Shown here: piece by piece, positions 46,795 through 56,411 of the stretch
How positions within the stretch are numbered: the first letter of the stretch is position 1
Layout of the letters: every line of letters starts with the position of its first letter
Assembly: GCF_036227485.1 (NCBI RefSeq)
Contig: NZ_CP109479.1
Span: 1,736,001 to 1,800,000 of the forward strand
From: Streptomyces sp. NBC_01451
GTDB lineage: Bacteria; Actinomycetota; Actinomycetes; Streptomycetales; Streptomycetaceae
Direction of reading: 5' to 3'
DNA: 64,000 nt
Notes under the pieces: model-generated
Told to the model about the DNA's origin: nothing
Databases searched by the model: none
The model's input: only the letters and a program-made list of their open reading frames with translations
Program-made: the position numbers and the translations under genes

Positions 46795-47110
46795 CACACC
46801 ACAGCAGGCGGCTCCACCGCGGTGGCTCACCCGCGGCGGGCGTCTCCGGTTCAGGACGAAGACGGGCGGGGTGACCGCCTGCGTCGACCGCGTCGACGAG
46901 CTCTGTCAGTTCCGGCCCGGGCCGGACCGGCCTCCCCACCGGTTCGGTCCGGGCCGGGCCGGCCCGGTCGGCATGGACGTCGACGTTGGCGTGGACATTG
47001 GCCGACACGGAGAGTGAGCGGTAGTTTGCACGGCTGGGACGCCGTCCTGAGGAGGGCGTGGAAAACTGGGTATGAGGCTTGTCCGGACCGGACGAGAAGC
47101 GGAGGCCGAA

Positions 47111-47800
47111 GTGGACTGGGGACGCTTCGCGCAGCAGATGGCGTCGATGGCGCGGGATCTCCTGGCGCAGGAGTCGGTCAACGCCACACTCCAGCGGATC
47201 ACCAAGTCGGCCACCGAGCTGGTGGAGGGCTGCGACGCGGCCGGCATCCTGGTGCTCCAGGGCAACACGGTCGAGACGCTCGCCCCGACCGACCAGTTGG
47301 TCATCGACAGCGATCAACTTCAGGAGCGCCTGAGCGAAGGGCCGTGCTTCGACGCGGCCCGCACCTCCCAGGGAGAGCGGGTCTTCCGCATCGCCGACGT
47401 CACCGACGAGCATTCGCGCTGGCCCGGTTACGCCCCGCAGGCCCAGGCGCTCGGAGTGGGCAGCATGATGGGCTTCCTGCTGTTCACCGACGACGAAGAC
47501 CTCGGCGCGCTGAACCTGTACTCACGGAAACCCGGTGCGTTCACCGAGGCCAGCGAGCTGGCGGGGTGGCTGCTGGCCTCCCACGCCGCTGTCGCCTTCT
47601 CCAGCGCCCGCACCCATGCGCAGATGGAACGGGCCGTGGCCACCCGCCATGTCATCGGCGAGGCGATGGGCATTCTCATGGGCCGCCATCACATCACCGA
47701 AGAGCAGGCCTTCGACGTACTGCGCCGCTACTCGCAGCGGAACAACACCAAGCTCCACGAGGTCGCCCGACGGGTCTGCGAACAGGGCGGCCTTCCGTGA
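47111..47800 (+). CDS. GAF-ANTAR domain RNA-binding antiterminator regulator
   Basis: A 229-residue protein. A GAF sensor domain (DAAGILVLQGNTVETLAPTD to SSARTHAQMERA, about residues 35-170) is followed by an ANTAR domain (VIGEAMGILMGRHHITEEQAFDVLRRYSQR). ANTAR domains bind paired hairpins in nascent RNA to prevent termination. The GTG at 47111 follows GGAGG with five-base spacing; the ATG at 47072 is the alternative. It is a single gene. No paired-hairpin target was recognised nearby. Confidence 0.88.
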   Translation: MDWGRFAQQMASMARDLLAQESVNATLQRITKSATELVEGCDAAGILVLQGNTVETLAPTDQLVIDSDQLQERLSEGPCFDAARTSQGERVFRIADVTDEHSRWPGYAPQAQALGVGSMMGFLLFTDDEDLGALNLYSRKPGAFTEASELAGWLLASHAAVAFSSARTHAQMERAVATRHVIGEAMGILMGRHHITEEQAFDVLRRYSQRNNTKLHEVARRVCEQGGLP

Positions 47801-48084
47801 CCCCCGGCAGGCGGCTCCCCCGGCACAACGTCCGAACCAGAGGAACCTGAGCAGGCTCAGCCCCATGGGACGCCGAACCTGACCTGTGGACCAAGTCCCC
47901 CGTCACACCCCTTCCACACACCCGGGTTCCCGGTCGGACAGTGGAGCGGGGCCCCGGCCCCCGGGACGCGGCGGGCGTTCCGGCCGGTCAGCGGCATGGT
48001 GGCGCGATCATGCCGACGGAGGAACGGCTCACCAATCACCGTGCGCCGTGTGCCGAGCCAGGACAGGGCAGCGTTCCCCAGCGG

Positions 48085-49437
48085 TCAGGCGCCCGCGAAC
48101 TCGCCGTCCCCGGGCCGCCGGACCGGGCAGCCGTCGGCCTGTGGCGCGGAGGCGGGTCCGGAGGCGACGGCGGCGGCGGCGTCGGCAGGCGTGGTCCGGG
48201 TGGCGCCGGTGCGGGCGTCCGAGGACGGGGTGAAGGCGACGTCCAGCCGGGTGAGGCCGCGGAAGTTGAGGCTGCGCTGCCATCGCGGTGGCTCGGTGCC
48301 GTCGAACCGCAGACCGGGAAGGCGGGTCAGGAGCGCCTCCAGGACGATCTCGCCCTCCAGCCGGGCCAGCGCCGCGCCGAGGCAGAAGTGCGGACCGTGG
48401 CCGAACGCCATGTGCCGTCCGCCGGAACCGGACCGCTCGAAGTCCAGCACATGGGGATCGGGGAAGACGGCCGGATCACGGTTGGCGGCGCCGCCCACCA
48501 GGAGCACCGTCTGCCCCTCGGCGATCTTGCGGCCCGCCAGGTCCAGATCGTGCCGCGCGCGGCGCAGCATCAGCTGTACCGGGGCGTCGTAGCGCAGGAG
48601 TTCCTCGACCGCGGCGGGCATCAGCTCGGGCCTGCGGCGCAGTTGGTCGGCCGCGTCCGGGTGGCGGAGCAGGGCGAGGGTGGCGTTGCCGATGAAGTGG
48701 GTGGTGGTCTCGTGGCCGGCGATCAGCAACAGGGCGCAGTTGGCGAGGAGTTCGTCGAGGTCCTGGTCGGTGTTGCCCGCCTGTGCGGTCACCGTCGCGC
48801 GCAGGGTGCCGGGGGCCGGCGGGGTGTCCTGGCGGGTGAGGAGTCCGCGGAGGTACGCGAGCATGTCCGCCATGTTCTGCGAGGCCTCGCGGTTGCGGTC
48901 CGCGTCGAGCCGGGAGTTGCCGATGGCCTCGGCGACCGGCTCGGACCAGGAGGCGACGGCGGCACGGTCCGCCTCGGGTACGTCGAGGAGGTCGCAGATG
49001 ATGGTGAGCGGGAGGGGGCGCGCGAGGTCCGCGACGATGTCCATCCGGCCGGTCGGCGCCACCCCGGTGATGATCCGGTCGACGGCTTCGACGACCCGGG
49101 CACGGAGTAGGGCCACCGCGCGCGGAGCGAACGCCCTGCTGATCAGGGCGCGGAGCCGGGGGTGCTCCGGGGCGTCGTTGTAGAGCATCTGCCGGCTCAG
49201 TACCCGCGCCAGGGGCTGCAGTTCGTCCGGGACGGCCTCGATGTCGGGGTAGCGCACCGAGGACAGCCCCGGGTGGCCCGCCGCACCGCTGACCACCGCG
49301 TGCCCGGTGGCGATCCAGGCTCCCGTGCGGCGGTCCCAGAAGAGGTCGTCGGCGCTCCGGAGTTCTTCGTAGAAGTCGTAGAGCCGCTCTTGGACCTTGG
49401 GACGAAAGGCCGACAGAAGTGAGGAAGGGGTGCTCAT
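48085..49437 (-). CDS. Cytochrome P450
   Basis: A 450-residue class I bacterial P450. The I-helix oxygen-binding motif is LLIAGHETTTHF, the ExxR pair is in AVEELLRYDAP, and the heme-binding loop is FGHGPHFCLGAALARLEGE with the proximal cysteine. A tail of about 45 residues rich in Ala/Thr/Pro follows the usual end. Bacterial P450s of this type hydroxylate secondary metabolites or lipids. No ferredoxin gene is adjacent. It lies 43 bases from, and downstream of, the VWA-type gene, and whether it belongs to that operon is uncertain. Confidence 0.93.
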   Translation of the reverse strand: MSTPSSLLSAFRPKVQERLYDFYEELRSADDLFWDRRTGAWIATGHAVVSGAAGHPGLSSVRYPDIEAVPDELQPLARVLSRQMLYNDAPEHPRLRALISRAFAPRAVALLRARVVEAVDRIITGVAPTGRMDIVADLARPLPLTIICDLLDVPEADRAAVASWSEPVAEAIGNSRLDADRNREASQNMADMLAYLRGLLTRQDTPPAPGTLRATVTAQAGNTDQDLDELLANCALLLIAGHETTTHFIGNATLALLRHPDAADQLRRRPELMPAAVEELLRYDAPVQLMLRRARHDLDLAGRKIAEGQTVLLVGGAANRDPAVFPDPHVLDFERSGSGGRHMAFGHGPHFCLGAALARLEGEIVLEALLTRLPGLRFDGTEPPRWQRSLNFRGLTRLDVAFTPSSDARTGATRTTPADAAAAVASGPASAPQADGCPVRRPGDGEFAGA

Positions 49438-49480
49438 CGGCCCATCCTGTCAGTCCTGTTGGGCCGGAGAGCACCGGGCG

Positions 49481-50740
49481 TCACACCGTGGACGCCGACC
49501 CGATGCGTACCACGCGCGCCCAGTCGGGCGGCGAGTCCGGCACGTAGTCGTCGCCTTCGCTGTCGCCCCGTGGCCGGCCCGTGTGCCGCCGGGGAAACAG
49601 ACCCACCACGGTCCGGCAGGGTGGCCGGGTGTCCGGCCAGGGCGTCTGGCCGTCGGTCAGGACCACGACGACGTCGGGGCGCGGGGTCGCCCGCAGCGCC
49701 CTCGCGAAGCCGGTGCGCAGGTCCGTACCCCCGCCGCCCGTCAGGGGAATCCCCTCGGCGCGGCACAGCGTGTGCACCATGTGGGCCGCCGCGTCGCACG
49801 GCAGTACGGTGACGAGGTCGCGTCGGCCGCCCACCGCGCGGGAGATCGCCGCGACCTCCAGGAGGGCGCTGCCCAGTTCGGCGTCGCTGACCGACCCGGA
49901 GGTGTCGATGACCACGCAGACCCGGGGTGGCCTGCGCCGCAGGCTCAGCAGGACGACGCCGGGCAGGGCCGCCGAACGGCGCGCCGGCCGGCCGTAGGTG
50001 TAGTCCTCGCCCACGCCGCTGCCGGAGGCCGCCGAACGGACCGCCGCTCCCAGCAACTCCCGCCAGGGCAGCGGCGGGTGGAAGGCCTCCTCCGCCCATC
50101 GCCGCCACCCCTTCGGGGCATGTCCGGGGCGGCCGTTGATGCCCTGCGCCACCCTGAACCGGACCGCGTCCCGTTCCTGCTCGCTCAGGCCGTGCGCGCC
50201 GTCAGGTCCCAGGTCCCATGGCCGTCCCAGTCCGTCGGCGCCGCTGCCGCAGTCCAGCCAGGACAGGCTCAGCGTGTTCGGCCCGAGCCGGAAGCGGCCC
50301 AGGTACTCCTCCATGAGGAGGCCTGTCGGAAGTCCCAACGCCTCTGGTTCGACAGCGCCTTCGGGGCGCACCAGGCCGTCGCCGAACACGTCGTCGTTGA
50401 TCTCGCAGTCCGCGGCGATGTTCATCCGCAGCCGTTCCCCGGGGCCGCTCAGGTCGCGCTCCCGGGCGAAACGGTCGCTGCGCCCGTGGTGGTCGCGCAG
50501 CAGGTGCGACACCTCGTGCACCCATACTCCGGCCAGCTCCTCGACCGGGGTCCGGTCCACGAACGCCGGTGAGACGTAGCACCGCCAGTGCCGGTCGACG
50601 GCCATCGTCGGCACCTGCCGTGACTCGACGGGGTGCAGGGCGAACAGCGCCGTGGCCAGGTACGGGCGGACCCGGACGGCGTGCAGCCGGGCGGTGAAGA
50701 GCTTGTCGAGATCCAGGGTCCCTGGCGCGCCGGTGTTCAT
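49481..50740 (-). CDS. VWA-like / putative metallopeptidase protein (DUF2201 type), partner of MoxR ATPase
   Basis: A 419-residue protein. The N-terminal half has a zinc-peptidase-like HEVSHLLRDHH and then CEINDDVFGD, as in DUF2201 proteins. The C-terminal half is a von Willebrand A-like domain with the metal-ion site start VIDTSGSVSDAE and VVVVLTDGQTPWP. Such proteins are coded with MoxR-type AAA ATPases and are thought to act as chaperone-like assembly factors. Its ATG overlaps the ATPase stop (ATGA). Confidence 0.85.
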   Translation of the reverse strand: MNTGAPGTLDLDKLFTARLHAVRVRPYLATALFALHPVESRQVPTMAVDRHWRCYVSPAFVDRTPVEELAGVWVHEVSHLLRDHHGRSDRFARERDLSGPGERLRMNIAADCEINDDVFGDGLVRPEGAVEPEALGLPTGLLMEEYLGRFRLGPNTLSLSWLDCGSGADGLGRPWDLGPDGAHGLSEQERDAVRFRVAQGINGRPGHAPKGWRRWAEEAFHPPLPWRELLGAAVRSAASGSGVGEDYTYGRPARRSAALPGVVLLSLRRRPPRVCVVIDTSGSVSDAELGSALLEVAAISRAVGGRRDLVTVLPCDAAAHMVHTLCRAEGIPLTGGGGTDLRTGFARALRATPRPDVVVVLTDGQTPWPDTRPPCRTVVGLFPRRHTGRPRGDSEGDDYVPDSPPDWARVVRIGSASTV

Positions 50741-52056
50741 CGGCCGCCCCTCGTTCCCGCCCCGGAACCGGAACCGGAACCTGTCCCTGTCCCTGTCCGA
50801 GCCGCCGCGCGGCCCGCCGCCCGGTCCGCCCGCCGGGACAGGGACACGACTCCGGCGAGTTTCTCGATCTCCGCCGGCACGTCCCAGTCCTCCTGGCGCA
50901 GCGAGGCCAGGGTGGTCGCCGGGACGACCACCAGGTCCGGCGCCCCGGTCTCCAGCGCCCGGACCAGCAGCGCCCATGCCGCGTCCCAGCGGGCCTTCTC
51001 CGGGCGCCCCCGGACCGCCGCCACCACGCCGTCCAGCACGGCCTGGCGCAGGTCGCCCCGTTCCGGCAGGGCGGCGCTCGCCGGGTCGGCGAGCAGTGTC
51101 TCGGGGTCCGGGAGGTCCATCCGGTCCAGGCTCGCGAGCAGTTCCAGCCCCGGGCCGTCCCCGACGGCGCCCCTCACCAGCAGGGAGAGGACCTCCCGGG
51201 AGGACCCGGCGGCGGTCGCGAAGGCGATCAGGCTCAGGGTCATGTCCCAGCTCCGGGGCGACGGCCAGGCGCCGCCCCGGCGCGTCTCGCTGCTCGGCAG
51301 TCGGTGCACGAGCCTGGGACGGGCGGCGAGGAGCCCGCACACCGCGCGGCGGGCGAAGTCCACGGCGTCCGGCAGCTTCTCGGGCGCGAGCCGTGGCAGG
51401 GCGGCCCGGGGCCAGGTGCCGCCCAGACCGCGTACGACGACCTCGTGGTCGTGGGTCCACTGGAGGTGGACGAAGCGGTTGGCCAGCGGCGGGCTCAGCT
51501 CCCAGCCGTCGGCGGCCGAGGACCGGGGGTTGGCGGCGGCCACGATCCTTACGCCGGGCGGCAGTTGGAGGGCGCCGATCCGTCGCTCCAGGACCAGCCG
51601 GAGGAGCGCGGCCTGAACGGCCGGCGGCGCGGTGGACAGTTCGTCGAGGAACAGCAGCCCCCGGCCGGCCCGTACGAGTCGTACCGCCCAGTCCGGCGGG
51701 GCCATCGGGACGCCGTGTGTCGCGGGGTCGTCGCCGATGACGGGCAGCCCGGAGAAGTCGGACGGCTCGTGGACACTGGCGATCACCGTGGTGAGGGGCA
51801 GATCCAGGGCCGCGGCCAGCTGTGTCAGGGCCGCGGTCTTGCCGATCCCCGGCTCACCCCACAGGAGGACGGGCAGGTCGGCGGCCACGGCCAGTGTCAG
51901 GGCCTCCAGCTGGGGATCCGGGCGCGGTTCGGTGGTGGTGTCGCGCAGCAGGGTCAACAACTGGGCGGCCACGTCGAGTCGGGGGATCTGGGGCTGGGCC
52001 GTGGGGGCCTTCGGTGTGCGGGTCTCGGGGGCGGCGAAGGAGGTACCTGTGGACAT
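50737..52056 (-). CDS. MoxR-type AAA+ ATPase
   Basis: A 439-residue ATPase. Walker A is LLWGEPGIGKTAALTQL (near residue 60), Walker B GLLFLDELSTAPPAVQAALL, sensor-1 region VRIVAAANPRSSAADGWELS, and a helical lid follows. The last 60 residues end in a Gly/Thr/Ser-rich tail. With the VWA-like gene coupled behind it and a large uncharacterised protein in front, it forms the usual MoxR-VWA cassette, which remodels or inserts cofactors into a client protein. The ATG follows CCAAGGTGATCGACC. Confidence 0.88.
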   Translation of the reverse strand: MSTGTSFAAPETRTPKAPTAQPQIPRLDVAAQLLTLLRDTTTEPRPDPQLEALTLAVAADLPVLLWGEPGIGKTAALTQLAAALDLPLTTVIASVHEPSDFSGLPVIGDDPATHGVPMAPPDWAVRLVRAGRGLLFLDELSTAPPAVQAALLRLVLERRIGALQLPPGVRIVAAANPRSSAADGWELSPPLANRFVHLQWTHDHEVVVRGLGGTWPRAALPRLAPEKLPDAVDFARRAVCGLLAARPRLVHRLPSSETRRGGAWPSPRSWDMTLSLIAFATAAGSSREVLSLLVRGAVGDGPGLELLASLDRMDLPDPETLLADPASAALPERGDLRQAVLDGVVAAVRGRPEKARWDAAWALLVRALETGAPDLVVVPATTLASLRQEDWDVPAEIEKLAGVVSLSRRADRAAGRAAARTGTGTGSGSGSGAGTRGGR

Positions 52057-52111
52057 GGTCGATCACCTTGGGTTCGTGAGAAGTGGGTGCGGGGGACGGG
52101 CGTCCCCCGGG

Positions 52112-53824
52112 TCAGCGGAGCGTCGCCCGGCGCGGGCGGGACCGGTGGTCGCGGGTACGGCCGCCGTACCGGGCGTAGCCGTCGAGGCCGGGACCGGGGG
52201 CGGGGGCCGGTCCGATCAGGCCCGCCCGGTACAGGCCGTGGGTGATGCGCCGCTCGGCGGCACTTTCCAGTTCGTCGCGCAGGGCGCCGCCGCGCAGCAC
52301 CGCGTCGGGGCCGAGCAGGCCTTCCACGACGGCCAGCGCACCGGCGATGTCTCCGTGGTCCAGGCGTTCGCGTACGCCGGTGAGGCAGTCCGGGTGTCGG
52401 TGGGCCTCGTCGATGGCTTGCAGGCAGGGCAGCGGCGTACCGGTCAGCTCGGCCAGGAGTTCTTCCCGGCGGGTCTCGGCCGGGTCGTGGTCCAGCGGGG
52501 CCAGCACCCCGTCCACCAGTCCGATCCGGTGCCGGGCGCCCCGGCACTCCACGAGGCGTGGCTCCCCAGCCCGGGCCGGGTTCCGGGGCGGACCGGTCGG
52601 CGGACGGTCCGGCAGGAGTGCCGAGGCGACCAGCGGGTGCAGCCGGTCCGCCTCGATCGCGCCGGTACGGACGAGTTCCAGGTCGGGCAGCACCCAGGTC
52701 GCCGCGTCGGGCAGGACCGGCAGCGCGGAGATGCCGCCGCCGGTGGCCGCCCGCCTGATCCGCAACGCGGGCGGCCCGCCGCCGTCCGGGGCCGCGCCGA
52801 GATCCAGGAGCAGCCACTGCCGGTCCCCGAGCCGCACGGTGACGGTGCCCGCACCGGTTCCGGGGCCGGTGCTGGTCCCGGAACCGGAACAGGAACCGGT
52901 GGTGATTCCGGTGCTGGTTCCGGGACCGGTGCAGGTCCCTGTGCCCGTACCGGTGCAGGTGCCCTGGACCGCGTCGGGACCGATGCCCATTCCAGTAGCG
53001 ACTCCGGGGCCGAGAGCATCACCCGTGCCCCTGCCCCCGCCCGTGCAGGAACCGGAGCCTGGCCCGGATCTCACGCCGACACAGGCACAGGCACAGGCAC
53101 CGGCACCGGCACCGGCACCGGCACCGGCACCGGTGGACCGTCCGTCGGCGTCGAGCAGCAACCGTGCCTCGGCCGCCCACCGGTCCACGGCACAGCGAAG
53201 CCCCTGGGGCACCCACGCCAGGAGATCCGGGACCGGCGGCGCGGAAGGGCTGCCGCCCGGGGGCCGGTCCGCGCCGGACCGTGCCCGCAGCTCGGCGGTT
53301 CTGCGCGCGTCCCACAGGTGGCGGTGCAGATCGAGACGGAACCGCCGGTGGGGGTGGGGGTGCGGGTGCGCCGAGCGGCGGGCGCCCGCATCCGTGCGGG
53401 ATCCGTCCCACAGCGTGAGGCTGATCCGCTGGCCGGCGTCCGCCCAGGCCGGCGGGGTGCGGGCCACGAGGTGCACCGGGTGGGCGCCGGTCCGCCCGGG
53501 GTCGTCGTACCGGGCCAGGCCGATCGTCAGTCCCGGGCGCAGCAGCCCGTCGGGGGCGATCCTCGGCAGGTGCCAGCGCAGCAGGTCGGGCACCAAGTGG
53601 CGTAGATCGGCGCGGACCCGGGCGGCGAGTTCGCGGCCGTGGGTGCGTGCCACGGACCGTAGGTTCAGATCGACGTCGATGCCTGCGGCGGCACACGCGC
53701 CCGCCCAGTCCCCGGCGAGGCGGCGGGCAGTGGCGGTCTCGATCATGGCGGGCGGCACGGCGAACTCCCGTACGCGCGGCCAGAAGGAGAGGTGGGTGTC
53801 CCCGTACCCGTTCTCAGTGAGCAT
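52112..53824 (-). CDS. Uncharacterised 570-residue protein with Gly/Thr-rich insert, first gene of the MoxR cassette
   Basis: A 570-residue protein I do not recognise. Its first 240 residues (LTENGYGDTHLSFWPRVREF onward) and last 230 (VRLGDRQWLLLDLGAAPD onward) look globular. They are joined by about 100 residues of repeated Thr-Gly, Ala-Gly and Ser-Gly with scattered cysteines, coded by (GGNRCN)-like microsatellite DNA. The protein leads the operon with the AAA ATPase and VWA-like proteins, so it may be a client or regulator of them. The ATG at 53824 follows AAGGTGAG; a GTG six bases earlier is possible. Confidence 0.7.
   Translation of the reverse strand: MLTENGYGDTHLSFWPRVREFAVPPAMIETATARRLAGDWAGACAAAGIDVDLNLRSVARTHGRELAARVRADLRHLVPDLLRWHLPRIAPDGLLRPGLTIGLARYDDPGRTGAHPVHLVARTPPAWADAGQRISLTLWDGSRTDAGARRSAHPHPHPHRRFRLDLHRHLWDARRTAELRARSGADRPPGGSPSAPPVPDLLAWVPQGLRCAVDRWAAEARLLLDADGRSTGAGAGAGAGAGACACACVGVRSGPGSGSCTGGGRGTGDALGPGVATGMGIGPDAVQGTCTGTGTGTCTGPGTSTGITTGSCSGSGTSTGPGTGAGTVTVRLGDRQWLLLDLGAAPDGGGPPALRIRRAATGGGISALPVLPDAATWVLPDLELVRTGAIEADRLHPLVASALLPDRPPTGPPRNPARAGEPRLVECRGARHRIGLVDGVLAPLDHDPAETRREELLAELTGTPLPCLQAIDEAHRHPDCLTGVRERLDHGDIAGALAVVEGLLGPDAVLRGGALRDELESAAERRITHGLYRAGLIGPAPAPGPGLDGYARYGGRTRDHRSRPRRATLR
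52850..53140. repeat. Low-complexity GC-rich microsatellite inside the MoxR-cassette gene
   Basis: Stretches such as ACCGGCACCGGCACCGGCAC (53100-53135) and a more degenerate GGTNCCG array at 52850-52950 repeat with 6-base period. On the coding strand they give Thr-Gly and Ala-Gly dipeptides. The reading frame stays open throughout. The length is likely to vary between strains by slippage. Confidence 0.85.
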
Positions 53825-54146
53825 CAGCACTCACCTTGCGCGGACGGGACCCCCGATCTGTGAACGGAGTCGGTAGTCATCGTCCGAGACGGTAACGCTC
53901 CCCTCCCCCACCCGCCACCTGTTTTCGGTGCGAGCCCAACCGTGATCCGTAGTACGCAAATGCGGCAGATCGTGTCGAATCGATTTCGCTACAAGTTCCG
54001 AAATTATTCGTGACGGGTCCGCCACTCGGCCGAAATACCGCACTCATAGCTTTCTCCCCATCAGCCTCACAGGCGACATCGCACCCATGGGGTCCATCGG
54101 ACCAAAAATGCTGCTTTCCCCTGAAATCCCTGCACAGGAGCCCCGA

Positions 54147-55447
54147 GTGTCCAACCCCTCCCGACGCGGCGCCCTCAAGCTGACCGCAGGCATAGCCCTC
54201 ACCGGCGCCTTCGCCCTCACGGGCTGTGGACGCAGCGACGACACCGCCGCCGCGACAGCCACCGCCGCCCCCGTCGACGCCTCCCCGGCCACCGGCACCG
54301 TCACCGTCTGGGCCGCCCAGGGCGATGCTGATGTGCTCGACAAGGTCATCAAGCCCTTCAAGGCCGCGAACCCCGACGTCACCGTGAAGGTGACGCTGAT
54401 CCCGAACGGCGAGTACTACACCAAGCTCCAGTCGGCGATCGCGGCGGGCAAGGGGCCCGATCTCGCCCAGTTCTTCCCCGAGTCGCAGGCGCAGTTCCTC
54501 GACCCGTCGATCCTGCGTCCCGTCCCGGACGGCCTCGTCGACAAGGCAGGCTTCTTCGGAGCCTCTGGGCCGCCGGGGTGGCCGGAAACGTCGCCTACAC
54601 GGTGCCCTGGTACGCCTACACCTACGCGCTCGTCTACCGCGCCGACCTCGCGAAGAAGGCGGGCGTGAAGGCTCCGGCGACATGGGACGAGACGGTGCCG
54701 TTCCTCAAGGCGCTCCAGGGCGCGGGAGCCCGGCGCGGCCTCGGGGCCGACATCGGGTGGGACATCTTCAACGGCCAGGACGTCGCGATGTACGCCTGGC
54801 AGGCCGGCGGTTCCCTGCTCTCGTCCGGCGGGAAGTGGACCCTCGACACTCCGGCGATGGTCGACGCGCTCCAGTACAACGCGTCGTTCTTCACCTCCGG
54901 CACGGCCGACACCGCGGGGCCCACCTTCCTCGACGCGCAGCCGTACTTCGTGTCCGGGAAGACCGCCATGATGATCACGGGGCCGTGGGTGATCGGACAG
55001 CTGGACACCGCCGCGAAGAAGGACGGCTGGACTGCCGCCCATGTCGCCACCGCACCGCTGCCCGCCGGGGCCTCGGGGAGCAACTCCTTCTCTGCCGGAG
55101 GCAGTTGGGGCGTACTCGCGGGGGCCGGGAACGCGGACGCCTCGTGGAAGCTCGTCCGGTACCTCGCGAAGCCGAGCACCCAGGTCGCCCAGTACAGGGC
55201 GTACAGCTCGCTGCCGGCCGTCATCTCCGCCTGGGACGACCCCGCCATCGCGGACCAGCCGCTCCTGGACGCCTTCCTCACCCAGTTGAAGAACACCCGG
55301 GCGTTCCCCCAGGTGAACACCTGGCAGCAGGTCGCGACCAGGCTGGGCAAGGAGATGGAGGCCGTGGCCAAGGGCACGGAGACCGCGGCGAAGGCCGCGG
55401 CGAACGTCCAGGCGTACGCCGACAGCCTCGGCACGGGCGCGAAGTGA
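54147..55447 (+). pseudogene. Sugar ABC-transporter substrate-binding lipoprotein, frameshifted near 54566
   Basis: A family-1 extracellular solute-binding protein. The signal peptide and lipobox LTGCGR (Cys near residue 28) anchor it in the membrane; VTVWAAQGDADVLDKVI begins the mature fold. The frame is correct to about 54565 (DKAGFFGAS). It then reads nonsense and stops at 54668, while the rest of the protein (AGNVAYTVPWYAYTYALVYR to the C-terminus) continues in the next frame. One missing base between 54565 and 54566 would restore SWAAGVAGN, so this is either a real mutation or a sequencing error. The GTG follows ACAGGAGCCCCGA. Two permease genes follow immediately. Confidence 0.85.
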
Positions 55448-55454
55448 GCCGCCG

Positions 55455-56411
55455 ATGACCACCACCGTCGACCCGGGGGCGCCGCACCGGATGCGCCGCC
55501 TCCGGAGTTCCCGGAGTTCTCGGGGCGCCCGGAGTGCTCGGGGCACCCGCCGGACGGCCGTCGCCTGGGTGTTCCTCGCCCCGTTCGCCGTCGTGTTCCT
55601 GCTCTACACGGCGATCCCCACCGTCGCAGCGCTCGGCTTCAGCCTCACCGATCTCCGGGGCGCGGACCTGCGACACCCGTTCGCCGTCGACTTCACCGGC
55701 CTGGAGAACTACCTCCGGCTGTTCCAGGACCAGAGCTTCCTGCGGGACATCCTGAACACCGGGCTCTTCGTGGTCGTCGGGGTACCGCTGACCATGGGGC
55801 TGGGATTCGCGCTGGCCGTCGCGCTGAACTCCGGCATCCGGCGGCTGCGCGGGGTGTTCCGTACGGTCTTCTTCGCGCCGGTCGTCACCAACGTGGTGGC
55901 GGTCGCGCTGATCTGGCAGTACGCCTTCAACTCCGACGGCACCGTCAACAAGGTGCTCGGCGCCGTCGGCCTCGCCGGACCGAACTGGCTGGACGACCCG
56001 AACCTGGCCATGCCCGTCGTCATCCTGCTCGGCGTGTGGCGCAACTTCGGCACCGCGATGGTGCTGTTCCTGGCGGGCCTGCAGGCGATCCCGGAGGACA
56101 TGTACGAGGCCGCCGCCCTCGACGGGGCGGGCCGCTGGCGGCAGTTGAGGCACATCACCCTGCCCCTGCTGCTGCCGACCACCCTCATGGTGTCGGTGCT
56201 GCTGACCGTCTTCTACCTCCAGGTGTTCGACGAGCCGTATCTGCTCACCGACGGCGGCCCGTTGGGATCCACCGAGTCGATGGCGCTGTACACCTACCAC
56301 CAGTTCGGCTCGGGCGAGTTCGGGGTCTCCTCGGCCGCGTCCTTCGTGATGCTGCTGCTCGTGGCCCTGGTGAGCGCCGTCCAGTTCCGACTGCTGAGGT
56401 CCCGCTCATGA
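55455..56411 (+). CDS. Sugar ABC transporter permease (MalF-like)
   Basis: A 318-residue inner-membrane permease with about six membrane spans starting AWVFLAPFAVVFLLYTAIPT. The EAA loop that contacts the ATPase is EDMYEAAALDGAGRWRQLRHITLPLL. It starts seven bases after the binding-protein stop and overlaps the second permease by ATGA. No ATPase gene is in the operon, so, as in many Streptomyces, a shared MsiK-type ATPase probably powers it. Confidence 0.92.
   Translation: MTTTVDPGAPHRMRRLRSSRSSRGARSARGTRRTAVAWVFLAPFAVVFLLYTAIPTVAALGFSLTDLRGADLRHPFAVDFTGLENYLRLFQDQSFLRDILNTGLFVVVGVPLTMGLGFALAVALNSGIRRLRGVFRTVFFAPVVTNVVAVALIWQYAFNSDGTVNKVLGAVGLAGPNWLDDPNLAMPVVILLGVWRNFGTAMVLFLAGLQAIPEDMYEAAALDGAGRWRQLRHITLPLLLPTTLMVSVLLTVFYLQVFDEPYLLTDGGPLGSTESMALYTYHQFGSGEFGVSSAASFVMLLLVALVSAVQFRLLRSRS

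Noticed and set aside
47941..49110. 389-codon plus-strand frame opposite the P450 gene
   Set aside because: It is the antisense of the clear P450 coding region, and no protein family is recognisable in it.
52850..53140. Repeated short units that might be mistaken for a CRISPR array
   Set aside because: The period is 6 bases with no unique spacers, the array lies inside an open reading frame, and no cas genes are nearby; it is a coding microsatellite.
53831..54043. A 70-codon minus-strand frame ending just before, and in the same phase as, the MoxR-cassette leader gene
   Set aside because: Its third codon positions lack the GC bias of every real gene here, it starts with GTG without a ribosome site, and it covers the AT-richer region where promoters for both divergent operons are expected.
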